Positions 44,834 to 57,075 of a stretch of 64,000 nt of DNA are shown one piece after another; positions within the stretch are counted from its first letter, which is position 1, and each line of letters starts with the position of its first letter. The position numbers and the translations under genes were made by a program. Origin of the DNA: Leucocoprinus leucothites (Eukaryota; Basidiomycota; Agaricomycetes; Agaricales; Agaricaceae); contig JAACJO010000025.1 of the NCBI GenBank assembly GCA_013368445.1, forward strand, positions 1 to 64,000, in the 5' to 3' direction. The notes beneath the pieces were generated by a model, which did not search any database, was not told the origin of the DNA, and was given only the letters and a program-made list of their open reading frames with translations.

Positions 44834-46798
44834 ATGGCCGACCAGTGGGGACTTGCGCCAGAAGATTATGCCGCTGACTTGAACAGGATACGGATAAACA
44901 CCTACATTCGAAGTACGCTCATGTCAGTATGCCCATTTGAACCACTACCAACCCTTGCTAGGCATTGCTGTCACGCTTCTTGTGTATGATGCCGTCTATC
45001 TCATTCCAGACGAGGTAAGATCCAGAACTGCATCGCGACTATCCCATTCAATCCCTAGCTTGCTCTCTGCAAGGTTAGATACATTTACCGGTGCGTTTGG
45101 ATTTTGGCTCGGTGCGGCCACTGTATCATGAACAATCAAAATAAGGAATGGGCCTTGGTCGCGTCCGCGTATTATCTATCTCACGATCCGTATCACTACG
45201 TGGATTGGTGCATTGTAAGTGAAGTGGTATTTACACATAGCACACACTATTTAAAAGAAATAACCATTTTATAGCTCTGATTTCTACAGTAGGTCAGGAC
45301 AATGATTGGGGTCTGCAAGATATTAAATACCTATCTGAACAGCAGAGAACAACACATTCTTGTCCGGATCAGTAAGTTGCCTCAGTAACCAAATCATCTT
45401 GTGTCTAAGCCCCACCACACACACAGTGGTATGCTTATCCAGATCAAAATGGCTTATCTGCCCTGAAGAAACTGAATCCAAGGAAATAGGTGTCATGTCA
45501 GGGCTTCAATTGAAGGATTGTAAGTTTCAGTGCTCAGAATTGGAAAATGATATTTGCTTCACGCCAGGGACTGAACTCCTCCTCTCCCCACCACAGAGCC
45601 TCAATGATCTATGGAACAGCAGTGAAAGTTTTGCTTGTTCTACGCCTCCGTGCCGTGTGGAACAACGCTCGTGCTGGTAAGGCCCTGACACACAAAGCCA
45701 GTTTCACCTCTTCTACTGACCATGATAAATCAACAAAAACAGTAACACTTGTCCTATACTTTATTACAGCAGGTGTGTTCAAATACTGCCAAAAATTGGG
45801 TCTCAACAGGTACTGACTGTAATAAAAAACCCAGTCGACACTCTAGTACGTCTCTAGATCAGTGGGTGAAGTTGGACTCAACATAGGGGCACATTCATTC
45901 AGGTCAAGCTTGCGAGCGTCATAGTAGATATCTTTGTTCCGCTAAATTCCACGTTTGATAGAGTCCCCCTCCATGGCTGCTATGTATCGGGTGATGTGGT
46001 TTGGCTTGCAATGAAGGCTAGTGCAGCATCAGTGTAAGCTTGTTACCTGGTTTAGCAGTAGAAGTATTGATTGTCTACTTTTTGGCAGGATATCTCGAGC
46101 AGCAACTACCACCATTGAAACCCTTTTATGTCTTGTCAGTTTTGCGATGATATACAGAATGCGGGAGGCCATAGGTCCAACAATACATGAACGAATATCA
46201 CATGTGCGATCATTCACTCCCCTGATCTATGTTGTCTATCGTGATGGAACTCTCCTATTTCTCCCGTACGTTTGATTGCACTGGATAAATGCCAATATAA
46301 CAACTAATATTTTGTTTAGCATATGGAGTAAGGATGCTGCGTTACTAAAATTTGAGTAGCAAACTCGCTCATGATAGCCTTTTTTTAAGTCTTTTCAGCA
46401 TTGACACTCGTAAATACATTCAACCTGGCTCCACAGTCGCTGTTAGGTTTCAAGGAGCTTGATTGGAATATGTTTGTTTGACTATCTCCCCCGTGGTTCT
46501 GGACATGTCTTGATGATATTTCTATGTTTTAGCTGGGGCACCGTTGTATACAGTATCATCGTAAGTCATAGTTCTTGAGTGTTGACTGGGACTCAGAAAA
46601 TTGTATTTTTCTTACACCTAGGGAGCTCGGTTGATCATTAATATACGCAAAGCTGATTGCGGCTTTGGGGAGAGTTTATTGTCCAGGGAAATGCGCTCAG
46701 GAGCGATGCCGCAGTTCCACAATTCAACAGATCATGACGACGAAGATTCTCCATCCACTGGGGAATCTGGTGGGATTTCCAACTCTGCACATGAATAA
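44834..46798 (+). CDS. DUF6533-type multi-pass membrane protein, unit 1
   Basis: A basidiomycete family of seven-helix-like proteins of unknown function. The first exon gives MADQWGLAPEDYAADLNRIR. Then come SIAVTLLVYDAVYLIPDEVRYIYR and WSRPRIIYLTIRITTWIGAL, which fit the DUF6533 pattern (LLxYDxxxTLxDEVxxIWxxxW...KxLFLxNRY). Further exons hold ASMIYGTAVKVLLVLRLRAV, ETLLCLVSFAMIYRMREA, SFTPLIYVVYRDGTLLFLP, and a C-terminal SRLILN-like segment (GARLIINIRKAD) with an acidic Ser tail ending SAHE at 46796-46798. Many short introns are needed, and the middle exons (45200-46100) were not resolved, so intactness is not proven. It lies in the same unit as the metallothionein and kinase. Confidence 0.65.
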
Positions 46799-47634
46799 TC
46801 CTCCCTATTGTGTTCCATGAAGTTCATCGACTTGAACATAATTTTCCCGTGAGTTATATGTCAGATACTACAATGACACCCCCTGACAGCTTTGATAGTC
46901 CATTGTCGTGCTCGCAGTTTTTTTCTGATGTATGAAAGTCACAGAGACAATAAACACCCGGATTGCATGTGCTAGTAGCACATTGATTACCACTTGAGAG
47001 TATGAGATGAGATTTATTCTGCATGCTAAAATGTTGAAAGAGGTTGCTTCCCTACAATTTATTAGACTCGATTTTACAGTTTTGATAATCCCATATTTAT
47101 CGTACCAATCACAGCGGCGGAACGGGTGAATGTCATGGTTATAAACCTGAGTGTAACCTGGTCGGTTCTCAGTTCTCTCGGCACTTGCGACTGTCTCACA
47201 GGACCCGGGTAGAAGGTATGATCAGGTTTCCTATAAACTCGTTACCGTCTGAGCAAATGAGCATCTGCATGAAGGGGCTGATTTCAAGCTAATTGTAGAT
47301 TGAATATATTTCAGAGTAGAATGGCCTATTTTGCTTCCAAGGTCATAACCGCGAGAATATCATTATGACTATATGATAGATGCTCGGTGGTCGATGGGCG
47401 TTGCTCCCTCTTTTGAGAGCCACCGTGCTCTTGCCCATACGCAACAGATATGTCAGATTCAATGTTTGGGGAAGTCCTTGTGGTTTGTGTCATGACTTGT
47501 TGCGACATTCATTCTGGTTTTATTCTGAATTTCACCTCTATTTGTATGTCTGGCTGTTCCGTTCATTTGGTGCCAGTTCTTTAACGCTGAGCATTCTCAG
47601 GTCATTCCTTCACAGATTTTGTAGGTTGTTGCAT
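46799..47634. other. Spacer at the right end of unit 1
   Basis: Non-coding. Bases about 47200-47634 recur at 55269-55530 and 62975-63412 and mark the unit boundary. Unit 1 lacks the 274-287 bp insertion seen in the same spacer of units 2 and 3. Confidence 0.65.
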
Positions 47635-48050
47635 GGTCTATGATTTGTCTCATCAGATGTATCCTCCCATTTCACGTCTTGCTGTGAACTCGTATTCACC
47701 ACCGTCATTGTCGTCATCAGTTTCACAGGATAATTATTCCTCAGTGTCTGATTCGGAAACTTCCTCCCTGGCCTTACTCATCTCCCCCTGCACCCTCTAT
47801 GACCGCAACCTTTTCCTCTCCCAGATGCACCTCCATGCTACCATTTCCCATCCTCAGCGCCATGGCCTGTACCCGTCGTTGAAGAAGGACCAGTGTTGGT
47901 GGTCCATTGACGATTGTGTGAATGTCCTCGACCTCCGCCACCACATACAACGCCACCTATGCATCCTCCACATGCTTGTGTGGGGAGGCCCATGTGTGTA
48001 TATTGAGTTCATGAACCAGAGACCCGGTAGGATGAGCGTGCGGACGAATG
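47635..48050 (-). pseudogene. SAC3 5'-end fragment, unit 2
   Basis: Copy of the first SAC3 exon (compare 41083-41454), cut off at the unit boundary. It keeps the start (MNSIYTHGPPHT) but then loses the Gly/Arg-rich frame through indels, and nothing downstream encodes the Sac3 core. Not functional as SAC3. Confidence 0.8.
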
Positions 48051-48496
48051 TTATGTGAGTTTGCTCAGTGATCCCAGTGCCAGAGTCAAGCGTGAATGAC
48101 AAAGGTCCGTATACCCTTGCTCGACTAAGACACTCATCCACCCCTCCGTGAGCTTTTTTCTGGATACCTACTCGAACCCCAGATGACTCAATTGGACTTG
48201 TAGGCGCCACCAACATGTGCAAATTGAGGGATTTTTTGGATGACCAGTCATATCCTCGCACGCCGAATTCGGTAATGAGCCATTAGATGGAGGAACCAAC
48301 AAGAGGCCAGACGTGGTGCCGTCCGATAAAGGTGGCGTTTACTACCATTCAGTCTGGAGGTTGACTCTGTAGGCTCGCAAACATGAATAAATAAGGGCTC
48401 AGAGGTATATCTACTCAAGCACTATGCAGTGAAAGAACAGAAATTCAGACACTTGAAATTCTTCCATCAACTTTAAATGACTCTAACAACTCTACC

Positions 48497-48776
48497 ATGA
48501 CTCTCACTGTACGTCGACTCCTACGCAACACATCCGTAACTTAATCCAACTGACCCCCTCACTCTTAGACCACCACCATCCCCGTTAACTACGCCTGCGG
48601 CAACAGTGCCTGCAAGGCCCAAGAGACGTAAGTCCTTCACTACATGATCTACCTTTCACCCCCAGACTAATAAATTTATCATTCCTCTTCATAGCTGCAA
48701 ATGTGCTGCCGGAACTTGCAAATGCACCGAGAACAACTGTACTTGCACTGCGGCAGAATGCACTTGCAACTGCTAA
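48497..48776 (+). CDS. Metallothionein 2
   Basis: Exons are 48497-48508, 48569-48627 and 48695-48776 (50 residues). All 11 Cys of copy 1 are kept; changes are limited to the non-Cys part (for example MTLT for MTFT, and ET for EN before the first CKC). Splice sites are conserved. The upstream TATA box is altered to TATATCTA, which may lower expression. Confidence 0.87.
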
Positions 48777-49269
48777 ATTCACTTGTCCTGCCCCCACTAT
48801 TACTGCGCCTAAGTCCAAATGGCCTTGTGGTGATAGGGGTAATGGTTCAAATTATGCGGTTATCGGTATCGGCTTCGCTTGTTTGTGTTATGCGTATGCG
48901 TGATATATGTAGTTTGAAGATGTGTAGCTTAGGGATACTATTGTATGATGAAGGGTATATGTTGGTGATGCATTTGTCCGAGTCTGCAAATGCAGGCGAC
49001 ATCAAACATTATAAGGCTCGGGGAAGATTTTGTGAAACCTATTTCCACACACAAACAGGCAAGATACAAGAACATATCAGACTATGAGGCGCATTAGTAG
49101 CATAAATAAGGAATAAGCAACACACATTAGAAAGTAATGCGATCGCTGTCCAAATTAGTTCTGGGGTATACTTAGTTATACTTAGTTCGCGCGGGAGAAT
49201 CATACAGTATATTGTGTGGGAAATGACTGGATCATCGACATTTGCGTCTGCTCCTTCACCAATCCCATC

Positions 49270-50628
49270 ATGTCCCCTCCAAAAACATATCGCATCACTG
49301 AACTCCTCAATACAGGCGGACATGCAAGCTCTCCCTTCCTTCTCCCTCACCACTATACGCAACACTAACTGCCACCACTAGGGCATCATTTTTCACGGTG
49401 TAGAAGATGAGACCAATGAACCAGTCGCCATCAAAAAAGTCCGAGTCTCTCAACGAGTAAAATGCCCTATTCTGTGGTACAAAAGTCAAGTACACCAGCT
49501 CCTACACGGACATCCCATAATTCCAGTCCTATATGGATATGTCCAGTGTCCGCATTTCGAGTATTTAGCTACGGAGTTATTAGGGCCTAGTATTCAGTTG
49601 TGTGTGAAAGGACCTGCAGTTGTAAATACTGCCACCCGCATCATTGAGCAAATGGTGCGGCTATTTTTCCTGATCCTACATAATATCACTAATTGTTCGT
49701 CAAGCTTTCTGCCTTGGAACATATCCGTAAACTTGGTTTCATACATCGGGATATCAAACCCGCGAATATCCTACTATCACTAACAGACCCATCAAAAATC
49801 GGACTCGTCGATTTTGGAATAGCTCGACCTTTCAAGCGTGACAATGACATTCCATCCAAATACGGGCCGTTATCAGAGAAAAGGCATGTCGTTGGAACAC
49901 TCGACTGGGCTAGCCTCAATGCACACAACGGTATCGGTGTGCACGCAACTATTTCACCTACAGCCAATTCACCCGCTCCCGTTATTGAACACATATATTC
50001 TGTTATTTACTGATTTTTTTTAGAACTGGCATCATGCAACGACCTCAAATCACTCGCTTACACTGCTTTATCAATCCTACGAGGGAATCTCCTATGGAAA
50101 CGGCCCCCCTCCATCCATCATGAACAATACCTATGAGCCATGCACCGTGTCCCAACCATAAAGGCTGAAACGTCTGGTGATAAACTCGGAATCGGGTTAC
50201 CACCTGTGTTTGGCTATCTTTTGGATTACAGTCGCGGACTCGAGTTTAACCGGATACCAGACTATGAGGGCTTGAATCGGCGATTCACAGGCCTTGGAGA
50301 TCGTACTGTTAAGGATGCGGAGGGACCTCTTGATTGGACTCCTGTTGAGGTTCAAACTGGAATTGTCGATCTTGACAAATTTGCTCATGATCAAGAGGAT
50401 GCCGATGATCATGATGAACAGGTCAACGATTATATCGAAGAAGCAGATCATGGCAATAGCAGTGAAGAGGAGTGGTTCTCGGACAGCTACTTCAACACGG
50501 ACATTGAACTCTATGATCTTCAAAATGGGAGGGACAAGAGTCTGACTCTCCAGACTGAGCAGGCTGAGTCAGCGAAGAGTAGGGCATTGCCTGAGATTGG
50601 GATAATAGAGCGACCGGGTAAAGGATAG
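49270..50628 (+). pseudogene. CK1-like kinase, unit 2 (one nonsense codon)
   Basis: Copy of the unit 1 kinase. The N-lobe and catalytic loop (FIHRDIKPANIL, DFG) are intact. In the last exon a TGA at 50134-50136 replaces the Arg codon (R224 of copy 1; CGA in copy 3) and truncates the C-lobe, and the conserved RDDLES is CNDLKS. The first intron donor is GC (49324). The downstream acidic tail stays open after the stop, so the loss is recent. A shortened product without a full C-lobe would be inactive. Confidence 0.8.
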
Positions 50629-51625
50629 GATGTAGTATGCGCCGGGCTATTGTCCATGAATCGTGGTTGGATGGCCTCTAATACTGTTTGAGAAATAGAA
50701 GCTCAACTGTTGTCATGTCCGGCGTACGCAACTCCGTTTTCACCTTTCAGCGCCGTGGATAATGGAAAGTAGCGGAAGATCAAACTCCCGTTGTTCCCGC
50801 AACCTGGTTTTGTTTGTAAAGAGACTCGAGCGCAAGGAGCGCAAGATAATGTAACATAATTTCCTGGTCTATCCCCTGCTTCTCTGACCCCCCTAGCCTC
50901 TATCCAATAATCGGTGTTTGTTTGTTGTACTCAAACACCAGCCATACCCCTATGCGGATACTATTGTGACTAACACTGACTCTTCGGTTCCCCAAGATGC
51001 TACCCAATCTAGACGCTGGCCCTTGCGCTATGGTTGCGTTCCTGGACTATGAAACTCGCGTCTGCCTATGAATTTGATGAACTTCTGATCGAGGAGCAAT
51101 AGTCGCTCATTTATCATCCTTTTAGTCGCTTCCTCTGCGTTCCGGTGAAACCCCTCCGAGAACTTAATCACAAAGATCATTGTTCTCTGGACAGCCCACA
51201 TAAAGATACCCTGGTTCTAGAGCTAAGCTCTTGATTTGTATTGCTGAAATCAAAGGAGAAGGAAGGTCCCAACAATGGGCGCAAAAGAAGCAGTGAAAAT
51301 ACTCATTGAGCGCTGGATAGTACCTTCCCGAAAAAGTATAGTCAGCTGCAGTTGTGAGTCAAGGTCAGTCTTGCGGTGATTTATTTGATGACCGCTGCTG
51401 TGGCGTCCGCTGCCTGAGGTGTTCTCCGATGATCGAGACATCACTGGAACGATGTCTGTGTATTCTTATTATCCTTGGCAGGGCTTGGTAGTTGCCTGAA
51501 ACCGCACAAAGTCTCATTCCACAATTTTGAAGCTCCATAAATGCAGTAGCGACACTTGACGCTTGAATATCTCCAGCTCCAAACCCTTCACTCACTTTAT
51601 TAATCGCTGCGCATCACGCCTCGAG

Positions 51626-53591
51626 ATGGTCGATCAGTGGGGACTTACGCCAGAAGATTATGCCGCTGACTTGAGCACGGCACGGACAAACACCTACGTT
51701 CGAAGCACGTTCATGTCAGTATTCCCGCTTGAACCACTGCCGACCCTTGCCAGGCATTGCTATTACGCTTCTTGCATATGATACCATCTACCTCATTCCA
51801 CACGAGGTAAGATCCTGGATCATGTCATGAATATCTCAGTCAATCCCTAGCTTACTCTCTGCAAGGTTAGATACATTTATTGGTACGTTTGTATTTCGGC
51901 TCGGTGCAGCTGCCGTGTCATAAATAATCAAAAGGAATGGGACTTGGTCGCGTCAGCATATCATCCATCTTACTATCCGTATCACTACGTGGATGCATGC
52001 AATGTAAGTGGAATTTATACATAGACACACAATTTAAAAGAAATAATCATTTTACAGATTTGATTTCCACAGTAAGTCAGGACGATAATGATTGGAGTCT
52101 GAAAAAATGTTAAATGCCTACCCGAACAGCACAGAACAACACGTTCTTGTCCGAATCTGTAAGCGCTCTAGCATCCAAATTAGCTCATTTTTTCTGAGCC
52201 CCAGCTCCCACACAGTGGTATGTTTATTCCTGCAAAGATGGATTATCTGCTCCGGAGAATCTAACTCCAAAGATCAGGTGTAATACCAAGACTTCAATTG
52301 ATGAATTGTGGGTTTGCAATGTTCAACGTTCAGAACTGATACTTGCTTCATGCTAAAGATTGAATGCCTTTTCTTTCCACCACAGAGCCTCGATGACCTT
52401 CGGAACAGCCGTGAGAGTTTTGCTTGTTCTGCGCCTCTGTGCCGTGTGGAATAACACTCGTGCTGGTAAGGCTCTGTTGCATGCAGTCAGTTTTACCTCT
52501 TATACTGACCGTGATAAATAATCAAACAGTAACGCTTGCACTATACCTTCTTACAGCAGGTGTGTTCAAATAACGTTCAAATTTGGGCATCAACAATTAC
52601 TGACTGTAATAAATAATCCAGTCGACATCCTGGTACGTCTCTGGATCGGTGGGGTGAAATTGCGCTCAACATAGGGACACATTTGTTCAGCTCAAGCTTG
52701 CGAACCTGATTATAGATACTTTTGTGCCAATAAAATCCAACATTGATAGATTCCCCCTTCATGGCTGCTACCTATCGGATGCTGGCAGTATGTCTAAGCT
52801 TATAATGTACATTTCTGTAGCATCAGTGTAAGCTCGTTACCTTGTTCAGCGCCGGAAACCAAACTGATTGTCAATTTTTTTTGGTAGGGTATCTCGAGCA
52901 GCAACTGCCACCATTGAAACCCTCCTATGTCTTGTCAGTTTTGTAAAGACGTACAGAATGCAGCAGGCCATAGGCCCAACATTGTATGAGCGAATATCAC
53001 ATATTCAATCATTTACTCCCCTGGTTTACGTGGTCTATCGTGATGGAACTGTCCTATTTCTCCCATGAGTTTAATTGCACAGGATATTTGCCAATACAAT
53101 AACTGATATTTTGCTCAGCATATGGAGTAAGGATGTTGTGTTACTAAATTCTGAGTACGAAACGAGCTCATGATAGCCTTTTTCAAGTCCTTTCAACATT
53201 GGCGCTCGTAAATACATTCAACCTGGCTCCGCAATCGTGGCTGGGTTTCAAGCAGTTTGATTGGACGATGTTTGTTTGACTATTCCCTCATGGTCCTGGA
53301 TATGTCCTGATAATAATTCTATGTTTTAGCTGGAACTCTGTTGTATACAGCATCATTGTAAGTCGTAATTCTTGCGCTTCGACTGTGGCTCAGAAAACAT
53401 ATTTTTCTTATGCCTAGGGATCTCGGTTGATCATTAATATGCGCAAAGCTGATTGCGGCTTCGGAGAGAGTATATTGTCCAGACAAATGCGCTCAGATGC
53501 GATGCCGCAGTTCCACAATTCAACAGATCACGACGACGATGATTCTCTGTCTATCGAGGAACCCGGTGAGGTTCGCGACTCCGCACGTTGA
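51626..53591 (+). CDS. DUF6533-type membrane protein, unit 2 (status uncertain)
   Basis: Copy of 44834-46798. It starts MVDQWGLTPEDYAADLSTAR, keeps ASMTFGTAVRVLLVLRLCAV, ETLLCLVSFVKTYRMQQA and FTPLVYVVYRDGTVLFLP, and ends at 53589-53591. The first intron donor has changed from GT to GC (CGAA|GCACG). No decisive lesion was found, but not all exons were resolved, so it may be functional or a pseudogene. Confidence 0.5.
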
Positions 53592-53786
53592 TAGTCTTCT
53601 GTATCGTGTTCCATGATGTTCATCAACTCGAACATAATTTTCTGCCGGGTATGGGACCCACGAGAGCAATAAACATTCGGATTGCTTGCCCATAACACAT
53701 TGATTACCGCTTGAGAGCATGAGATGAATTCTTTTATGAGTGCTAAAAGTGCTGATCGAAAGAGGTTGTTTCCCATAATTTATTAG

Positions 53787-54060
53787 TTGACTACTCGTTA
53801 TGTGGGGGAAGCCAACAACCCACGGATGTGGTAACAACTTTGAAAACAAGTCGACCTCTTGAGTTTCAACAAATCATGACCTCGATGCTATTTTCCTTAC
53901 CCTAGCTTGAGCGAGATCCGTGGTCAGAACCGGCAAGTCTGTTCTCCTCATCTGTAGTGACGTTCAAAGTAAATAAGTTGAATAAGTAAGAGGAGGGACT
54001 CGGAAGAGTACGAGTTCAGTAGGTCGACTACTGTGACTTAGTCACTCGTTCGACTACGAC
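53787..54060. repeat. Insertion shared by units 2 and 3, absent in unit 1
   Basis: About 274 bp containing TGTGGGGGAAGCCAACAAC and the phrase CGACCTCTTGAGTTTCAA. The matching piece in unit 3 is about 62546-62831. At the same place unit 1 (near 47060) runs directly from TTATTAGA to CTCGATTTT. It could be an old solo LTR or other insert, or unit 1 may carry a deletion. Confidence 0.6.
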
Positions 54061-54301
54061 TCGATTTTACCATTTCCATAGTGATTCACATCATACCAGT
54101 TACGGCGGTGGGGCGGGAGGTTGTAATGGTCATGAGTGCAACCTGGCCAGTTCACATTCTAGCCGACCAACGAAGCTGACCTCTCGTCGAGCGGGTTCGA
54201 TGGTTAGTTGTCGAAAGTCACATAGACTCCACCAAAAAAAAAAAGGTAACCTGGCCGGTTTCCAGTTCTCTCGGTACTTGCGACTGTCTCACAGGACCCA
54301 G

Positions 54302-55268
54302 TGTAGAGATCGGACGTCGCGTGACGTCATATCACTGCCGTCATATGTCCTCTCTCTACTACTGATTAAGTCCCCTCCCTCTTCGACAACTCCTCATCTA
54401 CTAACCGATATCCCACTACCCTGGCAACAAACCGATCGTCAAACATAGCCAGCAACTATATCAAGACGACCCTGCAGATTCAACACTCAGTAGCTGCCGC
54501 TTACAGCCACTATCCCCCTCAACCTTCCCCTTTCCTCTTTCAATTCCACATGCCCCTTTCCTCTCTCCATTCTACACTTTCCTTTTATTACTCGCTACGC
54601 ATATTTCGCACTCGGGACCATCGCCTCAACGCAACCGAGTTAGGACTTGTCATACAACTGACAAAAGTCCGAACATTTAATGTTTGTTTTATATTCCCTT
54701 TTCCATTTCTCCTCTCTTTCCCCTTCTAAAAATCTAATAAAATCGTCATTCATGCTCCGGCTCAACCACTATCGTTTCGTCTCGTCGCTTAATGTAATAG
54801 TGTAGGTCTAAACGGCCACATGGACCTCTCTCCCCACCTACTTCTCCACCACTAATAATCATTAGAATTATCTTTCCCTTCCAAAACCTTGACAAAACGT
54901 CTCGTAAACTGCTCTCTCCTGCTCCTCCTAGTCTCCTGCAGCATTGTAGATGCTCATAGAACCGTAGCTTTAAATACTGCGATGTATTTCCGTTTTTCTT
55001 TAGTGAAATCTACCCCCATCTCCCCGACTCAGTTTGAGCTCTAAGTTTAAGCTCATTAACATCGCTATCACTCAAATCAACCGCTCTCATCGTCATTTCA
55101 CTCCTCAGCAACGTTTCACATTGTCGCACGAGTGCTGAGTTATCATTTCAATTAAAACTTCATTAAATAACATTTATAACATTACTCTATTTGGGTCAGA
55201 ACCAACGACAGACGGACGCTATCGTGCTCGCAACTTTAACCGCACTCACCTAGTCTACTTTCCCTTCA
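54302..55268. mobile_element. Solo LTR 1 of an LTR retrotransposon
   Basis: A 967-bp sequence starting TGTAGAGATCGG and ending CCCTTCA (TG...CA), flanked by a perfect 4-bp target duplication CCAG (54298-54301 and 55269-55272). The spacer of unit 1 (near 47210) shows the matching unoccupied site. It contains no coding sequence and is C/T-rich. Family not determined; 4-5 bp duplications and about 1-kb LTRs are common in Gypsy elements. Confidence 0.88.
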
Positions 55269-55530
55269 CCAGATAGAAGGCATGGTCAGGTTTCCTATCA
55301 GCTCGTTACCGTCTGAGCGAATGATCATCTACATGAAGGGGTTGATTCTAAGTTGATCGTAACCTGAATATATTTCAGAGCAGAATGGCCAATTTTGCTT
55401 CGAAGGCCAGAGCCGTGGGAATATCATTATGGGTGTATGATAGACGCTCGGCGGTGGATGTGTTGCTCCTTTTTTTTGAGAGCCATCGTGCCCTTACCCA
55501 TACACAACAAATATATCCCTAACATTACTC
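55269..55530. repeat. Unit-end spacer repeat, copy 2
   Basis: Similar to 47200-47460 and 62975-63220. It joins directly to the SAC3 fragment of unit 3, with a deletion of the last part of the spacer. Confidence 0.75.
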
Positions 55531-55762
55531 TCTTCTCACCACACCTTCTACAACCTCGACCACTTCCTCTCTCAAGTGCACCTCCACGTTCCCCTCCCTC
55601 ACCCTCCGTACCGTGTCCTGTACTCGTCGTAGAAGAAGGACCAGTGTTAGCAGTCCACTGACGACTGTGTGAATGTCCTCGACTACCACCACTGCCTATG
55701 CTGCCGTCTATGCCTCCTCTGGGTGTTGTGCAGGGAGCCACGTGTGTGTATATTGAGCTCAT
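55427..55762 (-). pseudogene. SAC3 5'-end fragment, unit 3 (chimeric frame)
   Basis: Keeps the SAC3-like start (MSSIYTHVAPCTTPRGG) and the HSHSRQWTANTGPSSTT stretch, then runs into the spacer repeat, giving a 111-codon chimeric open frame. There is no Sac3 core, so any product would not be a TREX-2 scaffold. Confidence 0.7.
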
Positions 55763-56257
55763 GGACCAGAAGCTTGGTAGGACGAGCGCGTGGACGAATG
55801 TTTGTTTGGTCAGTGATCCTGGTGCAGGAGTCAGTTTATTTGGTACCAGTTTCAGTGACGAACAACAGTCTGAGCGCTTGGGTCGACTAGATGCTCATCG
55901 ACCTTCCATGCGCTTTTTCTGGATACCTATTGTAACACCGGATGACTCAGCTGGATGTGTAGACTGCACCGGCACATGCAAATCGAGGGATTTTTGGGAT
56001 GGCCGCTCGTATGCTCGCGCACCGACCTTGGTAATGAGCCATTAGATGGAGGAACCAACAAGAGACAAGATGTGGCACAAACCCACAGAGGCGGCACCAG
56101 CACAGTCCACTCTGGAGTTTGACTGTAGACTCACAAATACGAATAAATAGGGATCGAGGAGTATATATACTCAAGCACTCTGTGCCGTGAAAGACCAGAA
56201 TTTCAAACACCTGAAGTTCTTCCAACATTGACTTTCAACAACTCTAATAACTTTACT

Positions 56258-56530
56258 ATGACTTTCACCGTACGTCAACTCCTACCCAGCACACGCGCAA
56301 CGTTATTCGACTTACACTCTCATTTGTAGACCACCGTCATCCCCGTTGACTACACCTGTGGCAACAGCACTTGCAAGGCACAGGAGAAGTACGTCCCTCG
56401 CCATATGATCTACTTCCTCGCTAATGAAACCACGGGTCCTCTACATAGCTGTAAATGCGCTGCGGAAACTTGCAAGTGCACCGAAAACAACTGTACTTGC
56501 ACAGCAGCAGAACGCACTTGCAACTGCTAA
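56258..56530 (+). CDS. Metallothionein 3 (one Cys lost)
   Basis: Exons are 56258-56269, 56330-56388 and 56449-56530 (50 residues), with intact splice sites. Ten of the 11 Cys are kept; the Cys at position 46 of copies 1 and 2 is Arg (TGC to CGC), changing the last CTCNC cluster to RTCNC. The Gly before the second CKC is Glu (AAETCKC). The TATA box is intact. It is probably expressed and metal-binding, with altered capacity. Confidence 0.85.
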
Positions 56531-57075
56531 CTTAATGCACCCATTACGCCGCGTCAAATGGGCCTCCCATGCGGTGATATGGGTACGGTTCGAATTACGC
56601 GACTGATCGGTGTCGGTGTCGACTTGTGCTTGGTACTGTGACATTGGCTTGGGGGTGTATTGAATGGATGGTGGGCATATGTTGGTGACGTATGTGTTCG
56701 AGTTAGTACCGTCAAAAGCTCAATAATGACTCTGATAATACGTCAGTACGTGAATCAAAGTCCTCGCCAGACTAGACTCCGGGAGATGGTGGGGAGAAGC
56801 CCAATAAATAAGCAAATCCAATGAAATCAAACGTTTTGAGGCTCAAGGAATAATTCGCAAACCTATTTCTCCCACACAAAAAGGTAAACATAGTAGATAA
56901 TGAGACAGATTATTAGCATACTTAAGGAATAAGCGATGCACCTTCTTACAAAGTAATGCCATCGTCGTCCAAATTAAATCCTGGGGTATACTTAGTTCGT
57001 GTGGGAGAATCATATATTTCAGGAAATGATCGGATCATCCACACTTTCGCCCACTCCTTCACCAAACCTCCCATC

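Larger units (their letters stand above)
41083..47634. repeat. Tandem segmental duplication, unit 1 (founder)
   Basis: The unit comprises the 5' end of SAC3, the SAC3/metallothionein promoter, metallothionein 1, the CK1-like kinase, a DUF6533 protein and a spacer (47200-47634). The same order and orientation recur at 47635-55540 and 55541-63412. Unit 1 is the founder because only here is the SAC3 part attached to a full gene. Confidence 0.9.
47635..55540. repeat. Tandem segmental duplication, unit 2
   Basis: Same gene order as unit 1, lengthened by a solo LTR (54302-55268) and an insertion of about 274 bp (53787-54060). Confidence 0.9.

Noticed and set aside
51250..51595. Short minus-strand frames upstream of the DUF6533 copies
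   Set aside because: Non-coding spacer repeated among the units; frames are not conserved between copies.
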